Assembly: GCF_001679665.1 (NCBI RefSeq)
Contig: NZ_CP013244.1
Coordinates: 744,001-808,000 of the forward strand
From: Candidatus Viadribacter manganicus
GTDB lineage: Bacteria; Pseudomonadota; Alphaproteobacteria; Caulobacterales; Aquidulcibacteraceae
Direction: 5' to 3'
Length of the DNA: 64,000 nt
How positions within the stretch are numbered: position 1 is the first letter of the stretch; each line of letters begins with the position of its first letter. A model generated the notes under the pieces. That model was not told the DNA's origin, did not search any database, and saw nothing but the letters and a program-made list of their open reading frames with translations. Made by a program: the position numbers and the translations under genes. This document shows positions 51,118 through 61,169 of this stretch, piece by piece.

Positions 51118-52592
51118 TGCATCGCTCCTGCTTCCATGAGGCCAATATAGAATCTGATTGTGCGTTCGAGATTGTCGAAGCTGAGATGCTCGTCGATGCC
51201 ATGAATGCCCGCGAGATCCTCGTCGCTGAACATCATCGGCTGGAAACGATAAACGTTCTCAGAGACATCCGAATAGTGCCGCGAATCCGTACCCGCCAGC
51301 ACGAGACCGGGGGCAACGGGTGCGTCCGGCATGACGCGATGCGAGAGCGCGGCGAGCAAGGCGTAACTTGTGCTGGTTGTGCTTGAGACCCCCGTCGCAT
51401 CGCGCGGCGGCTCCGCCCAATCGACATCTACGCCTTCCATATCCGCCACTTCGGCTCGCGCGCGGGTGAGAATGTTGGCGGCGGTGTCGCGTGGATGGAA
51501 GCGATAATTGATCATCGCCGTGGCTTCCGCCGGCAGCACGTTCGGACGCACGCCGCCATTGATCATCGTAGGCGCAACCGTGGTGCCCATAAGAGCGCGC
51601 GCGGTTCGATTTTCGGACATGCGTGCGCGCAGCAACGGCGCAAACAACCATTCGTTGGAGACCGCCATACGATTGGTGAGCGAAATCTCCGGCGACAGAG
51701 CCCGCATCATTTCAATGGCCGGCCCGCCTTCTAAACGCTGCTCGATCGGCATGTCGTGGATGCGGACGACGGCTTCGGAGACGAGCGAAACCGCGGTTTC
51801 CGGCGGCGGCATGGAGGAGTGTCCCGGCTGACCCACAGCATGCACGCGCATCGTTCCAAAGCCGCGCTCAGCGATGCCTATCATCGAAGCCGGACCGCCC
51901 GTGAGCGGATGCTCCATGATTGCAGCCATGCCCTCATCGAGGACAAACCAAGCGCGGACGCCGCGCTCACCGAGGATGCGTGCAATCTGCACAGCGCCAT
52001 CGTCGCCGCCGATCTCTTCATCGTGCCCGAAGGCGAAGATGATTGTGCGCACCGGGCGCTTGCCTTGCGCTGCGAGATATTCAGCAGCCTCCAAGAGAGA
52101 AACGAGCGAGCCTTTATCGTCGACGGCGCCGCGCCCCCACACGACATCGTCGCGGATAACACCGGCGAACGGATCGACTGACCATGCTTCGCGCGTGTCA
52201 TCCGGCACGGGCACAACGTCCTGGTGCGCGAGCAGCAACATTGGCGGCTGCGCGGGGTCACTGCCTTCCCAGGTATAGACAACACTCAAATCGCTGACCG
52301 TCTCGCGGCGCGTGGCGGCGTTGAAGGCAGGATAATTCGTGATGATCCATTGCTGGAAATCGGTGAATGGCGTGCGGTCTTCGCCCTCTTCAACGAGTGA
52401 GACGGTGCGAAAACGAATGGCCTGAGAAAGCCGCGCAGCGGCAGCGGCGACATCGATTGTGTAGGTTGAGGTGTCAGGGACTTCCACGCTCGCGGGCGGC
52501 GGCGGCGCAGTGAACGACATCGTGCGGTAGCCGACAAATCCGGCCAACGCGACAAGCACGAGCGCAAAGCCCGCAAGTATCAGACGCACCAT
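51114..52592 (-). CDS. M20 peptidase, carboxypeptidase S / PM20D1-like
   Basis: The protein has 492 residues with an N-terminal membrane anchor (LILAGFALVLVALAGFVGY). M20 metal ligands are in LLLAHQDVVPVPDD, GRGAVDDKG, FGHDEEIGGDDG and the terminal HGIDEHLSF. The length and the long lid domain match the CPS1/PM20D1 group, which hydrolyses or forms N-acyl amino acids. It heads an operon with the chagasin-like lipoprotein, a small membrane protein and the Rieske oxygenase. Confidence 0.92.
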   Translation of the reverse strand: MVRLILAGFALVLVALAGFVGYRTMSFTAPPPPASVEVPDTSTYTIDVAAAAARLSQAIRFRTVSLVEEGEDRTPFTDFQQWIITNYPAFNAATRRETVSDLSVVYTWEGSDPAQPPMLLLAHQDVVPVPDDTREAWSVDPFAGVIRDDVVWGRGAVDDKGSLVSLLEAAEYLAAQGKRPVRTIIFAFGHDEEIGGDDGAVQIARILGERGVRAWFVLDEGMAAIMEHPLTGGPASMIGIAERGFGTMRVHAVGQPGHSSMPPPETAVSLVSEAVVRIHDMPIEQRLEGGPAIEMMRALSPEISLTNRMAVSNEWLFAPLLRARMSENRTARALMGTTVAPTMINGGVRPNVLPAEATAMINYRFHPRDTAANILTRARAEVADMEGVDVDWAEPPRDATGVSSTTSTSYALLAALSHRVMPDAPVAPGLVLAGTDSRHYSDVSENVYRFQPMMFSDEDLAGIHGIDEHLSFDNLERTIRFYIGLMEAGAMQ

Positions 52593-52752
52593 CGTTACTT
52601 CCCCCGTGGCGCATCTTGCCCGCGCCGCTTGGCCGGATTGGAGCGCCGCGCCACGGCAAGGTCAATTGCACACAGACGCCTTGGCGGGGGTTGCGCCGCG
52701 TCAATGTCGGGGTCTGAGGCTATCGGGACACGCGCGCCGATCAGGCCGGGCG

Positions 52753-53001
52753 CTACTCTTCGGCGGGCGCTTCCACCTTGGCGGGCGCTGCCTTCTTTTT
52801 CACGGCAGCCTTGCGTACGGGCGGCTTACGCACCGGCGCTCTTGCCTTCCGTTCAGCAAGCTCAGCGTCGATGAGCGGCATCAGGCGCTCGGCTTCGGCG
52901 CGTTGCGCCGTTGAGCCGGTTTGCGCCAGCCGTCGCACGTTGTCGTGCAACGTCCCGAGTTCCTTGTCGGTATACCCAGCGATGCGCTCATCGATCGCCA
53001 T
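52753..53001 (-). CDS. Small protein with Lys/Ala/Pro-rich tail
   Basis: The protein has 82 residues. A helical N-terminal half (YTDKELGTLHDNVRRLAQTG) is followed by a basic repeat-like tail of Lys, Ala, Pro and Arg. It starts 4 bases after the cold-shock gene stop, so co-transcription is likely. The tail resembles histone-like or nucleic-acid-binding tails. Function is unknown. Confidence 0.7.
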   Translation of the reverse strand: MAIDERIAGYTDKELGTLHDNVRRLAQTGSTAQRAEAERLMPLIDAELAERKARAPVRKPPVRKAAVKKKAAPAKVEAPAEE

Positions 53002-53005
53002 AGCT

Positions 53006-53212
53006 TTAGTCGACCTTCAGATTCGTGGCTGACTCGCGGCCCTGACGGTCCTTTTCGAGTTCGAACGAAACCTTTTGGCCGTCATTGAGGCCACGCAGGC
53101 CGGCGCGCTCAACAGCGGAAATGTGGACGAACACGTCCTTGCCGCCGCCTTCCGGTGCGATGAAGCCGAAGCCTTTGGTGGTATTGAAGAATTTAACTGT
53201 GCCTGATGCCAT
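53006..53212 (-). CDS. cspA: Cold-shock domain protein
   Basis: The protein has 68 residues, one cold-shock domain: GTVKFFNTTKGFGFI with RNP1 KGFGFI, and RNP2 VFVHI. These are RNA chaperones that melt secondary structure. It is expressed upstream of the small Lys-rich protein gene. The 5' leader is over 100 bases and GC-rich, with no defined element recognised. Confidence 0.95.
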   Translation of the reverse strand: MASGTVKFFNTTKGFGFIAPEGGGKDVFVHISAVERAGLRGLNDGQKVSFELEKDRQGRESATNLKVD

Positions 53213-53435
53213 TGACCGTCTCCTGAGGGTCGGACCGTCTGCCCAGGAACACCCCGGCAGACTCGAACTCGAAGGAAAACGTCAGGAAATCCGGCGCGGA
53301 AGCGAGGGACAAAGCGTAACGCGACGAAGAACGATAACACCCATGTAGGCGCTTCTTGCTCAAATAGCGAGCAGAAACGCTAGGTCATTTCGCGCCATCA
53401 GGGCCGGACTATCGGGCTTTTTCGTCAAAACCAGA

Positions 53436-54707
<1,272 letters not shown>

Positions 54708-54831
54708 GACGCCGGCCCTATGATTTTGCTGCGGCGCACAATGAGGCGGTTTTCAGGCTAGCGTCAATGGGCGCTTGAACGGATGGCGCAGCGGAACACG
54801 CCCTGTTACCCACCCCGCAGCGGAGCCAAAC

Positions 54832-55650
54832 ATGAAGCAAGTCTACGCCCCGGCGAATTTGGCCGAAGCGCACATGCTGGCGCACATGCTTGAGCAAAAC
54901 GGCGTGGCGGCTCATGTTCACGGCGAAGCGCTCCTGGGCGGTGTCGGCGAATTGCCGGCAGGCGGACTCTTGCAACTCATGGTCGCCAAAGACGACTACG
55001 ACCGCGCCCGCGCTCTGATCGCAGAATGGGAACGCTCCAGCGCATCGCCGGCCGATGAAACCACACGCAAGCCGCGCGCGCCTATTTGGATGGGGCTCAT
55101 CGTCTTTGTGATCGGCGTTGGCGGTGGATGGATGCTCAAGACCGCCGCCGAACAGAGCGTGCTGCCGATTACGTCAGATGAAGTACGCAGCGATGTGAAC
55201 AACGATGGATCGGATGATACGATCTATTCTTATCGGATCGGCGCAACTTATCCATTCAAAGGCGTGTTCGATCTCAACTTCGACGGAACGATGGACGCGA
55301 CGGAGCGCTACAATGCATCGGGCGTAACGATAACGCGCGACGCCGATGAGAACGGCGACGGCTTCGTGGAGAGCCACACAACTTACACCGACGCCAATCC
55401 GATCCGCACCAGCATTGATCGCAATCGCGACGGCTTGCCTGACATCCAAGTCCACTTCCGCAACGGCGTCGTGAGCCACGAAGAAATTCGCGAACTCTCA
55501 GGCGGAGGTGTTGTGCGCGTGAACTATTACGCGAACTTTCTGCTCAATCGCTCCGAAAGCGATCTCGACGGCGACGGATTTGCCGAAACCGTCCGCACGT
55601 ACAATGAAGCGGGCGAAATCACGTCAACCCAAACGCGGTCGCAAAACTAG
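54832..55650 (+). CDS. DUF2007 domain protein with calcium-loop repeats
   Basis: The protein has 272 residues with CGGAG upstream of the ATG. Residues 1-65 are a DUF2007 module (VYAPANLAEAHMLAHMLEQNG). A transmembrane helix follows (84-103), so the C-terminal part is periplasmic. It carries five Asp-rich loops of the DxNxDG or DxDGDG type at about 121-128, 147-155, 170-179, 196-204 and 244-252, resembling EF-hand or thrombospondin-3 calcium sites. This fusion is unusual. Function is unknown. Confidence 0.8.
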   Translation: MKQVYAPANLAEAHMLAHMLEQNGVAAHVHGEALLGGVGELPAGGLLQLMVAKDDYDRARALIAEWERSSASPADETTRKPRAPIWMGLIVFVIGVGGGWMLKTAAEQSVLPITSDEVRSDVNNDGSDDTIYSYRIGATYPFKGVFDLNFDGTMDATERYNASGVTITRDADENGDGFVESHTTYTDANPIRTSIDRNRDGLPDIQVHFRNGVVSHEEIRELSGGGVVRVNYYANFLLNRSESDLDGDGFAETVRTYNEAGEITSTQTRSQN

Positions 55651-55666
55651 CAAGCGGCCAAACGAA

Positions 55667-55692
55667 AACGGCCCCGGTTTCCCGGGGCCGTT
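55667..55692. terminator. Strong hairpin between convergent genes
   Basis: Arms AACGGCCCCGG and CCGGGGCCGTT (11 pairs) enclose a TTTC loop. On the minus strand it is followed by TTTTCGTTT, matching an intrinsic terminator for the Gly/Asn-rich gene. On the plus strand the T run is weaker. Confidence 0.75.
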
Positions 55693-55714
55693 CGTTGACT
55701 TCTTGCCGAAGCAC

Positions 55715-56995
55715 TTATTTTTCGTCGTCTTCCGGACGGTGAGCGCGGCGGCGCGAGCGGCGCGGCGCTTCCGGGGCCGCAACCGGCGGCTGCTCTTGGA
55801 CGAACGGCGCAGGCGCCGGCGCCACTGGGGTCATCGGAACGACCACCGCAGCGATCGGCTCTGGACCGTTCGGGCACGGCGTGCCGGCCTGCTCCATCGC
55901 AGCGCGAACATCGTCGTCAACGCACATCAGGGCGGTCGCGGCGCGGTGATAGCCTAGCGCAACCAGCTGACGCGAGTTCTTCAGACGCTGGCAGTTGCTA
56001 TCGCGCCAGGTGGTGCCGACCGAGATGCCGAAGCTAACGGCTTGGGCGCCGAGCGAGCTCGAACCCATGCAGGTGTCTTCACCCGACACGAGCGGCGCAG
56101 CGTACGCGGTGTTGACCGGAGCGCGCTCGTTATAGGTGTTCACGTTCACTTCTTGGCTCGAATTGTTCGAGCTGGAAGTGTCGTTGTTCACCGACTGGCT
56201 TTGCGCCTGCGAGTTCGTCGAACTCGAGTTGTTGTTGCCGTTATTATTGCCGTTGTCGTTGCCGTTGTTGTTACCGTTGTTGTTGCCGTTGTCGTTGCCA
56301 TTGTTGTTGCCGTTGTTATCGGCGCTGGAGGTTCCGCCCGTCGCGGTGCTGGAGCCGCCAGTGGCGACGCTGGAGCCGCCAGTGGCGACGCTCGAACCGC
56401 CAGTTGCGGTGCTCGAGTTATCGGCGCTGTTGGTGTTGGTGTTGGTGGCCGTGCCGCCAGCGCCGCCTTGGCCGCCCGCACCGCCCTGACCACCTTGACC
56501 GCCCTCACCGCCGCCGCCGCCTTGCGCGTAGCTCGAGTTGTTGGCGTTGTTGGTATTGGTGTTAGTGGCGTTGCCGCCGGCGCCGCCGGTCGCGTTACCA
56601 CCTGCGCCACCAGTCGCGTTGCCGCCGGTCGCATTGCCGCCGGTTGCGTTGCCGCCGGTTGCGGTGTTCGTGTTGGTGTTTGTGCTGGTGGAGTCGCCGC
56701 CGCTCGCGTTGCCGCCAGTTGCGGTGTTCGTGTTCGTGTTGGTGTTTGTGCTGGTGGAGTTGCCGCCAGCGCCGCCTTGGGCCCACGCGCCGCTGCTGCT
56801 GTCGATGCTGGCGTCGATGTCCACAGAAGCGCCACCGTTATTGGTGCTGCTGCCGTGGTTGCCGCCGCCATTGTTGCTGTGATTGCCACCGCTATTGCCG
56901 CCGTGGTCGTGGTCGTTGTCGTTGTTACCGGCGAACGCCGCAGGCGCGAGCGCGAGCGCACTCACGACAGCAAAAGCCGCCACTATTTTTTTCAT
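55715..56995 (-). CDS. Secreted Gly/Asn/Thr-rich low-complexity protein
   Basis: The protein has 426 residues from the ATG at 56993-56995. A signal peptide (22 residues, ending AAFA) precedes about 280 residues of low complexity: NNGG runs, TNTNTNT tracts, repeated GGNATGGNATGG and GGSSVATGG units, and a stretch of NNGNNNGND repeats. The C-terminal domain (about 305-375) is ordered, with DTCMGSSSLGAQAVSFGISV and four or more cysteines including RDSNCQRLKN. It ends in a Pro-rich, basic tail. The design suggests a surface or matrix protein with a conserved C-terminal module; the role is unknown. Confidence 0.8.
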   Translation of the reverse strand: MKKIVAAFAVVSALALAPAAFAGNNDNDHDHGGNSGGNHSNNGGGNHGSSTNNGGASVDIDASIDSSSGAWAQGGAGGNSTSTNTNTNTNTATGGNASGGDSTSTNTNTNTATGGNATGGNATGGNATGGAGGNATGGAGGNATNTNTNNANNSSYAQGGGGGEGGQGGQGGAGGQGGAGGTATNTNTNSADNSSTATGGSSVATGGSSVATGGSSTATGGTSSADNNGNNNGNDNGNNNGNNNGNDNGNNNGNNNSSSTNSQAQSQSVNNDTSSSNNSSQEVNVNTYNERAPVNTAYAAPLVSGEDTCMGSSSLGAQAVSFGISVGTTWRDSNCQRLKNSRQLVALGYHRAATALMCVDDDVRAAMEQAGTPCPNGPEPIAAVVVPMTPVAPAPAPFVQEQPPVAAPEAPRRSRRRAHRPEDDEK

Positions 56996-57009
56996 ACGCA
57001 CGTCTGGTC

Positions 57010-57035
57010 TCCTGGACTGTCCGCCAAGTCCAGGA
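57010..57035 (-). promoter_or_regulatory. Leader hairpin that includes the ribosome binding site
   Basis: Nine-base arms TCCTGGACT and AGTCCAGGA form a perfect hairpin with an 8-base loop in the leader of the Gly/Asn-rich gene. In the mRNA the 3' arm contains most of AGGAG, the only good Shine-Dalgarno candidate, 13 bases before the ATG. Translation could be blocked unless the stem opens. Confidence 0.55.
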
Positions 57036-57206
57036 CATGCAGTCAGCACGCCGCCTGAGCTGGCGCGGAACGGCACGCAATGTCATTTGGCGCGCGAGCG
57101 GCGCACGGGCGACTATCCAGCCAAGCGGCGTCCGGGCGTGCCATTTTGGCCAGCGGCCATCAGGGGGCTAGCGGCCCCGCGTTTTGCAATGCAGCATAGA
57201 CGGCAG

Positions 57207-59177
57207 ATGGCGACTCCCTTTCAGCACCCAGCCGATCCGCCGTGGATTTTCCGCACCTATGCAGGGCACTCGACGCCTGCGGAGTCGAACAAGCTTTATC
57301 GGGCGAACCTCGCCAAAGGACAGACTGGGCTCTCCGTGGCATTCGATCTGCCAACCCAGACCGGTTACGATAGCGACCACATTCTCGCGCGAGGCGAAGT
57401 CGGCAAGGTCGGCGTGCCGGTCGGCCATCTGGGCGACATGCGCGCGCTGTTCGACGCAATCCCGCTCGAACAGATGAACACGTCAATGACGATCAACGCG
57501 CCGGCGGCGTGGTTGCTGGCGCTCTATGTCGCGCTTGCCGAAGAACAAGGCGCTGATCGCAAGAAGCTGACCGGCACCACGCAGAACGACATCCTCAAAG
57601 AATATCTTTCACGCGGCACATACATCTTCCCGCCCGCGCCGAGCCTTAAGCTCACCGCGGATACGATAGCCTGGAGCCTCGACGCGATTCCGAAATGGAA
57701 CGCGATGAACGTGTGCTCGTACCATTTGCAGGAAGCGGGCGCGACGCCAGAGCAAGAACTTGCTTTCGCGCTCGCTGCCGCAATTGCGGTGCTGGATGAA
57801 GTGAAAGCGCGCGGCGAAGTCGCGCCTGATCGCTTTGCGGCCGTGTTCTCGCGCATATCGTTCTTTGTGAACGCGGGTATGCGCTTCATCACCGAGCTTT
57901 CGAAAATGCGCGCATTCGTCCAGCTCTGGGATGAGATCGGCCGCGAGCGCTACGGCGTGGACGACGAGAAGGCCCGGCGCTTCCGCTATGGCGTACAGGT
58001 CAACTCGCTGGGATTGACCGAACAACAAGCCGAAAACAACGTCTATCGCATCTTGCTGGAAACACTGGCGGTGACGCTCTCGAAAGATGCGCGGGCGCGC
58101 GCAGTGCAATTGCCGGCATGGAATGAGGCGCTCGGCCTGCCGCGCCCGTGGGATCAGCAATGGTCGCTGCGCATGCAGCAGGTGCTGGCTTACGAGACGG
58201 ACTTGCTCGAATTCGAAGACATCTTCGATGGATCGAAGGTGATAGAAGCGAAGGTTGCGCAATTGGTCGAGGGCGCGCGCGCCGAATTGGCCAGGCTTGA
58301 AGCAAGCGGCGGCGCGGTAGCGAACGTCGACTACATGAAGGCGGCCTTAGTGGACTCCAATCGCCGCCGCATCGAACAAATCGAAGCCGGCGGCCAGAAG
58401 GTCATCGGCGTCAACGCCTTCACCGAGGGCGAGCCCTCACCGCTCGAAGCTGGCGAGAAGAATATTCAGGTCGTCGATCTCGCGGCCGAAGCCGAACAGA
58501 TCGCGCGATTGAAAGCGTGGCGCGGCGCGCGCAATGGCGTTGGCGCCGAAACGGCGCTGGCGCAGCTGGAAGCGGATGCACGCGCCAACAAGAATGTGAT
58601 GCCTGCTTCCATCGCTGCGGCGAAAGCGGGCGCGACCACAGGCGAATGGGCAGCGACCCTACGGCGCGTCTACGGCGAGTATCGCGGACCGACCGGCGTT
58701 GCGCTTGTGATCGAAAGCGCCAGCGAGGACGTTGAAATCGTCAAGCAGGACGTCGCCGCGCTCAGCGAGAAGCTCGGCCGCCAACTCACGTTCCTGGTCG
58801 GCAAGCCAGGACTCGATGGCCACTCCAACGGCGCCGAACAAATCGCGGCGCGGGCGCGCGCCGTCGGCATGGACGCGATCTACGAAGGCATTCGCCTGAC
58901 GCCGGCCGAAATCGTGACCGCCGCCAAAGAGAAGAAGGCGCACGCTGTGGGCCTCTCCATCCTCTCCGGCTCGCATCTCGATCTTGTGCAAGAAGTCGTG
59001 CGCCTGATGCGCGCTGAGGGGCTTGAGAATGTGCCTCTCATTGTTGGCGGCATCATCCCGCCGGTGGACGCACTGGCGCTGAAGCAGATGGGCGTCGCCG
59101 GCGTCTACACCCCCAAAGACTTCAAAATCACCGGCATCATGAGCGATGTCGTGAAATTGGTCGCCGCGCGTGCGTGA
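57207..59177 (+). CDS. ecm: Ethylmalonyl-CoA mutase
   Basis: The protein has 656 residues from the ATG at 57207. The catalytic barrel begins PWIFRTYAGHSTPAESNKLY and contains GLSVAFDLPTQTGYDSDH and NTSMTINAPAAWLLALYVAL. The C-terminal B12-binding domain has the base-off motif DGHSNG in VGKPGLDGHSNGAEQI. The single-chain size and sequence match MeaA/Ecm rather than methylmalonyl-CoA mutase. It converts ethylmalonyl-CoA to methylsuccinyl-CoA, the substrate of Mcd. The next gene overlaps or lies within its end. Confidence 0.94.
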   Translation: MATPFQHPADPPWIFRTYAGHSTPAESNKLYRANLAKGQTGLSVAFDLPTQTGYDSDHILARGEVGKVGVPVGHLGDMRALFDAIPLEQMNTSMTINAPAAWLLALYVALAEEQGADRKKLTGTTQNDILKEYLSRGTYIFPPAPSLKLTADTIAWSLDAIPKWNAMNVCSYHLQEAGATPEQELAFALAAAIAVLDEVKARGEVAPDRFAAVFSRISFFVNAGMRFITELSKMRAFVQLWDEIGRERYGVDDEKARRFRYGVQVNSLGLTEQQAENNVYRILLETLAVTLSKDARARAVQLPAWNEALGLPRPWDQQWSLRMQQVLAYETDLLEFEDIFDGSKVIEAKVAQLVEGARAELARLEASGGAVANVDYMKAALVDSNRRRIEQIEAGGQKVIGVNAFTEGEPSPLEAGEKNIQVVDLAAEAEQIARLKAWRGARNGVGAETALAQLEADARANKNVMPASIAAAKAGATTGEWAATLRRVYGEYRGPTGVALVIESASEDVEIVKQDVAALSEKLGRQLTFLVGKPGLDGHSNGAEQIAARARAVGMDAIYEGIRLTPAEIVTAAKEKKAHAVGLSILSGSHLDLVQEVVRLMRAEGLENVPLIVGGIIPPVDALALKQMGVAGVYTPKDFKITGIMSDVVKLVAARA

Positions 59178-59187
59178 GCCAAAGGCG

Positions 59188-59712
59188 ATGGCGCCTGCTC
59201 GCATCAAGTGGGCGCTGGAGCTTTTGCAGATTGAGAAATCCAGCAATGTATTCGAGATCGGCTGCGGCAGCGGCATCGCGGCGCAACGTATTTGCCCGGT
59301 GCTGGGGCGCGGCAGCTATCTCGGCATTGATCGCTCACCTGCCGCGATCAAGGCGTCAATCGCGCGCAACGCAAACTACGTGAAAGCCGGCCGGGCGTTC
59401 TTCATAGAAAACACGTTCAACGCGGAAGATCGCGAACCCGCACTATTTGATCGCATTCTCGCGGTGAACGTCAACGCGTTTTGGAGCGGTGACGGCGCCG
59501 AGGTGATCGACGTGCGCCGGCTCATGCATAGGCAAAGCCTGTTCGCGCAAGTCTATGAGCCGCCGGAAGCGGCGCAGCGCGCCAAGATCGCACGCATCCT
59601 GAAGAAGCGCTTGGCGCCGCATTTTTCGAACGTGACGACGAAGTTGCACACAATAGCCGGCGTCGCGCTGCTTGGCGTCGTCGCCACCGGCGAAAGTCCC
59701 AAGCCGGCATGA
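59188..59712 (+). CDS. Class I SAM-dependent methyltransferase
   Basis: The protein has 174 residues from the ATG at 59188; a GTG at 59170, overlapping ecm, would add six residues. Motif I is VFEIGCGSGIAAQ, followed by YLGIDRSPAAI (acidic loop) and ILAVNVNAFW (motif IV region). The substrate is unknown. It overlaps the GNAT gene by four bases (ATGA) and is probably co-transcribed with ecm. Confidence 0.85.
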   Translation: MAPARIKWALELLQIEKSSNVFEIGCGSGIAAQRICPVLGRGSYLGIDRSPAAIKASIARNANYVKAGRAFFIENTFNAEDREPALFDRILAVNVNAFWSGDGAEVIDVRRLMHRQSLFAQVYEPPEAAQRAKIARILKKRLAPHFSNVTTKLHTIAGVALLGVVATGESPKPA

Positions 59713-60452
59713 GCTCAAGTCCAACCGCCGCCGACATCGACCGGGCCACGATCGTGTCTTGGCCGGCGGCGGTCACGGAAGATCGAAACGGCTGGATTTG
59801 CCTTGCTGCGGGCGGCGTAACCGGACGGGTCAATGCCGCCTGGCCGCTGGATTGGCGCGGCGGCGATCTTGATGCAGGGATCGACGACATCGAGGCTTGG
59901 TATGTCGCACGCAACTTGCCGCCGCGCTTCAAGATCACCGAAGGCGCGTGCGAGCCTAGCAACCTTTCCGCGCGCTTGGCCGAACGTGGCTATGAGTGCG
60001 TCATGCCCACGTTGGTGATGACGGCGCCCGTTTGCGCGATCTCCCCACAAGAAGACGTCAAGCTCTACACGGCGTTGCCGCCAGCCTTCGATGCGGTGAT
60101 CCGCGAGACGTCAAAGGACGACGCAGAATACGATGAGCGCCTCAGCATCGCGCTCCGCGCTCCACAGCCGGCGGTCTTTGCCGTGATCGAGCACGAGGGC
60201 CGCCCGGTGGCGATCGGCATGTCCGCCGCCGCAGGCGAGCTCGCGGGCGTCTTCCTCATGCGCACGGCGCCGGAAGCGCGACGTCGGGGTTTAGCGCGCC
60301 GCATCTTCCGCGCACTGATGGCGCGCTGCTCCGAATGGAAGGTGCAGACCGCGTTTCTGCAGGTTGAAGATAACAACGCCAATGCGATCGGGCTCTATGA
60401 AAGCGAAGGCTTCACACGTCTCACAAGCTATAGCTTCTGGCGCAAGCCTTAG
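59709..60452 (+). CDS. GNAT family N-acetyltransferase
   Basis: The protein has 247 residues. The C-terminal half is a GNAT domain: AGVFLMRTAPEARRRGLARRIFRALM with the acetyl-CoA pyrophosphate loop RRRGLA, then LQVEDNNANAIGLYESEGF. The N-terminal half is a second, degenerate acyltransferase-like domain. It overlaps the methyltransferase gene by four bases and converges with the EI24 gene by four bases. Confidence 0.88.
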   Translation: MSSSPTAADIDRATIVSWPAAVTEDRNGWICLAAGGVTGRVNAAWPLDWRGGDLDAGIDDIEAWYVARNLPPRFKITEGACEPSNLSARLAERGYECVMPTLVMTAPVCAISPQEDVKLYTALPPAFDAVIRETSKDDAEYDERLSIALRAPQPAVFAVIEHEGRPVAIGMSAAAGELAGVFLMRTAPEARRRGLARRIFRALMARCSEWKVQTAFLQVEDNNANAIGLYESEGFTRLTSYSFWRKP

Positions 60453-61096
60453 CGCACCGAATGGATGAAGCGCGTCATGGCGCTAGCGCCAACGAGCGGA
60501 GCGAGGAACGGCACAAGCGAGCACGCGAGGCCGATCATAAATACCGAACTGCCAAAACGCTTCCGAAGCGCGACGGCGTCTTGATAGCTCATGTGTCGCG
60601 CCGCGGTGATCGTTGCGTACTCGCGGCCCATCAAAAAGCCGTTCAACACGTAGAACGTGAAGGCGTTGACCACCGGTATAAAATAGAGCGGGATCACTAG
60701 CAGGTTGAGCGCGAGCGCCGGCAACGCAATGCGCAGCCCGTTCAAGATGCCTTGCTCTATCGGCACGCCCTTCGACGTCGGGGCGCCGACCTTCTTCTCG
60801 ATGCGCTCGGCGGCGATGTCGAATAACGCGCCACCGACCACCATGGAGATCGCAGGAGAAAGTGCGATCGCAAGTACGATAACGGCGACGCTCGCAACGA
60901 ATGAACCGGCCATGGAAATGTAGCCAAGCCAGCCGCCGCTATCGGGAATGAGCGGCACCAGGTACGTCAACCCTGCGCGCGCCGCGAAGACCGTAATCGT
61001 GCCGGCGACAACGAGGTTAATCAGCGCCAGCCAGGTCAGACGGCCAAAGATGACGTCCTTCAAGCCACCGAGGATAGCTGTCATTGCACGTGTCAC
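60449..61096 (-). CDS. EI24 family (CysZ-like) membrane protein
   Basis: The protein has 215 residues from the GTG at 61094-61096, which has GGAGG seven bases upstream; the ATG four codons later is less favoured. Six hydrophobic segments are seen, with the conserved FYVLNGFLMGREY and MSYQDAVALRKRFG region of EI24/CysZ proteins. E. coli CysZ imports sulfate. The alphaproteobacterial members have unproven substrates. Confidence 0.86.
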   Translation of the reverse strand: MTRAMTAILGGLKDVIFGRLTWLALINLVVAGTITVFAARAGLTYLVPLIPDSGGWLGYISMAGSFVASVAVIVLAIALSPAISMVVGGALFDIAAERIEKKVGAPTSKGVPIEQGILNGLRIALPALALNLLVIPLYFIPVVNAFTFYVLNGFLMGREYATITAARHMSYQDAVALRKRFGSSVFMIGLACSLVPFLAPLVGASAMTRFIHSVR

Positions 61097-61169
61097 GTCA
61101 GCTCCTCCGCCGCTTCCGGCTTGACGGCAGATAATTCGCTTCTAACCCTCGCGCCAGTGGGAGTTCCGG

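Noticed and set aside
53213..53435. Cold-shock RNA thermometer in the cspA leader
   Set aside because: The leader is long and GC-rich, but no defined alternative structure or cold-box could be recognised by eye.
56200..56800. Possible CRISPR or tandem DNA repeat array
   Set aside because: The repeats follow codon triplets of Gly/Asn/Thr runs, vary in length and have no spacers.
56042..57058. Long plus-strand open frame over the Gly/Asn-rich gene
   Set aside because: Its Val/Ala/Arg-rich repeats are the reverse reading of the NNG and GGN repeats; the minus-strand frame has a signal peptide and a structured C-terminus.
57036..57206. Cobalamin riboswitch upstream of ecm
   Set aside because: The conserved B12 box was not found and the leader is short.
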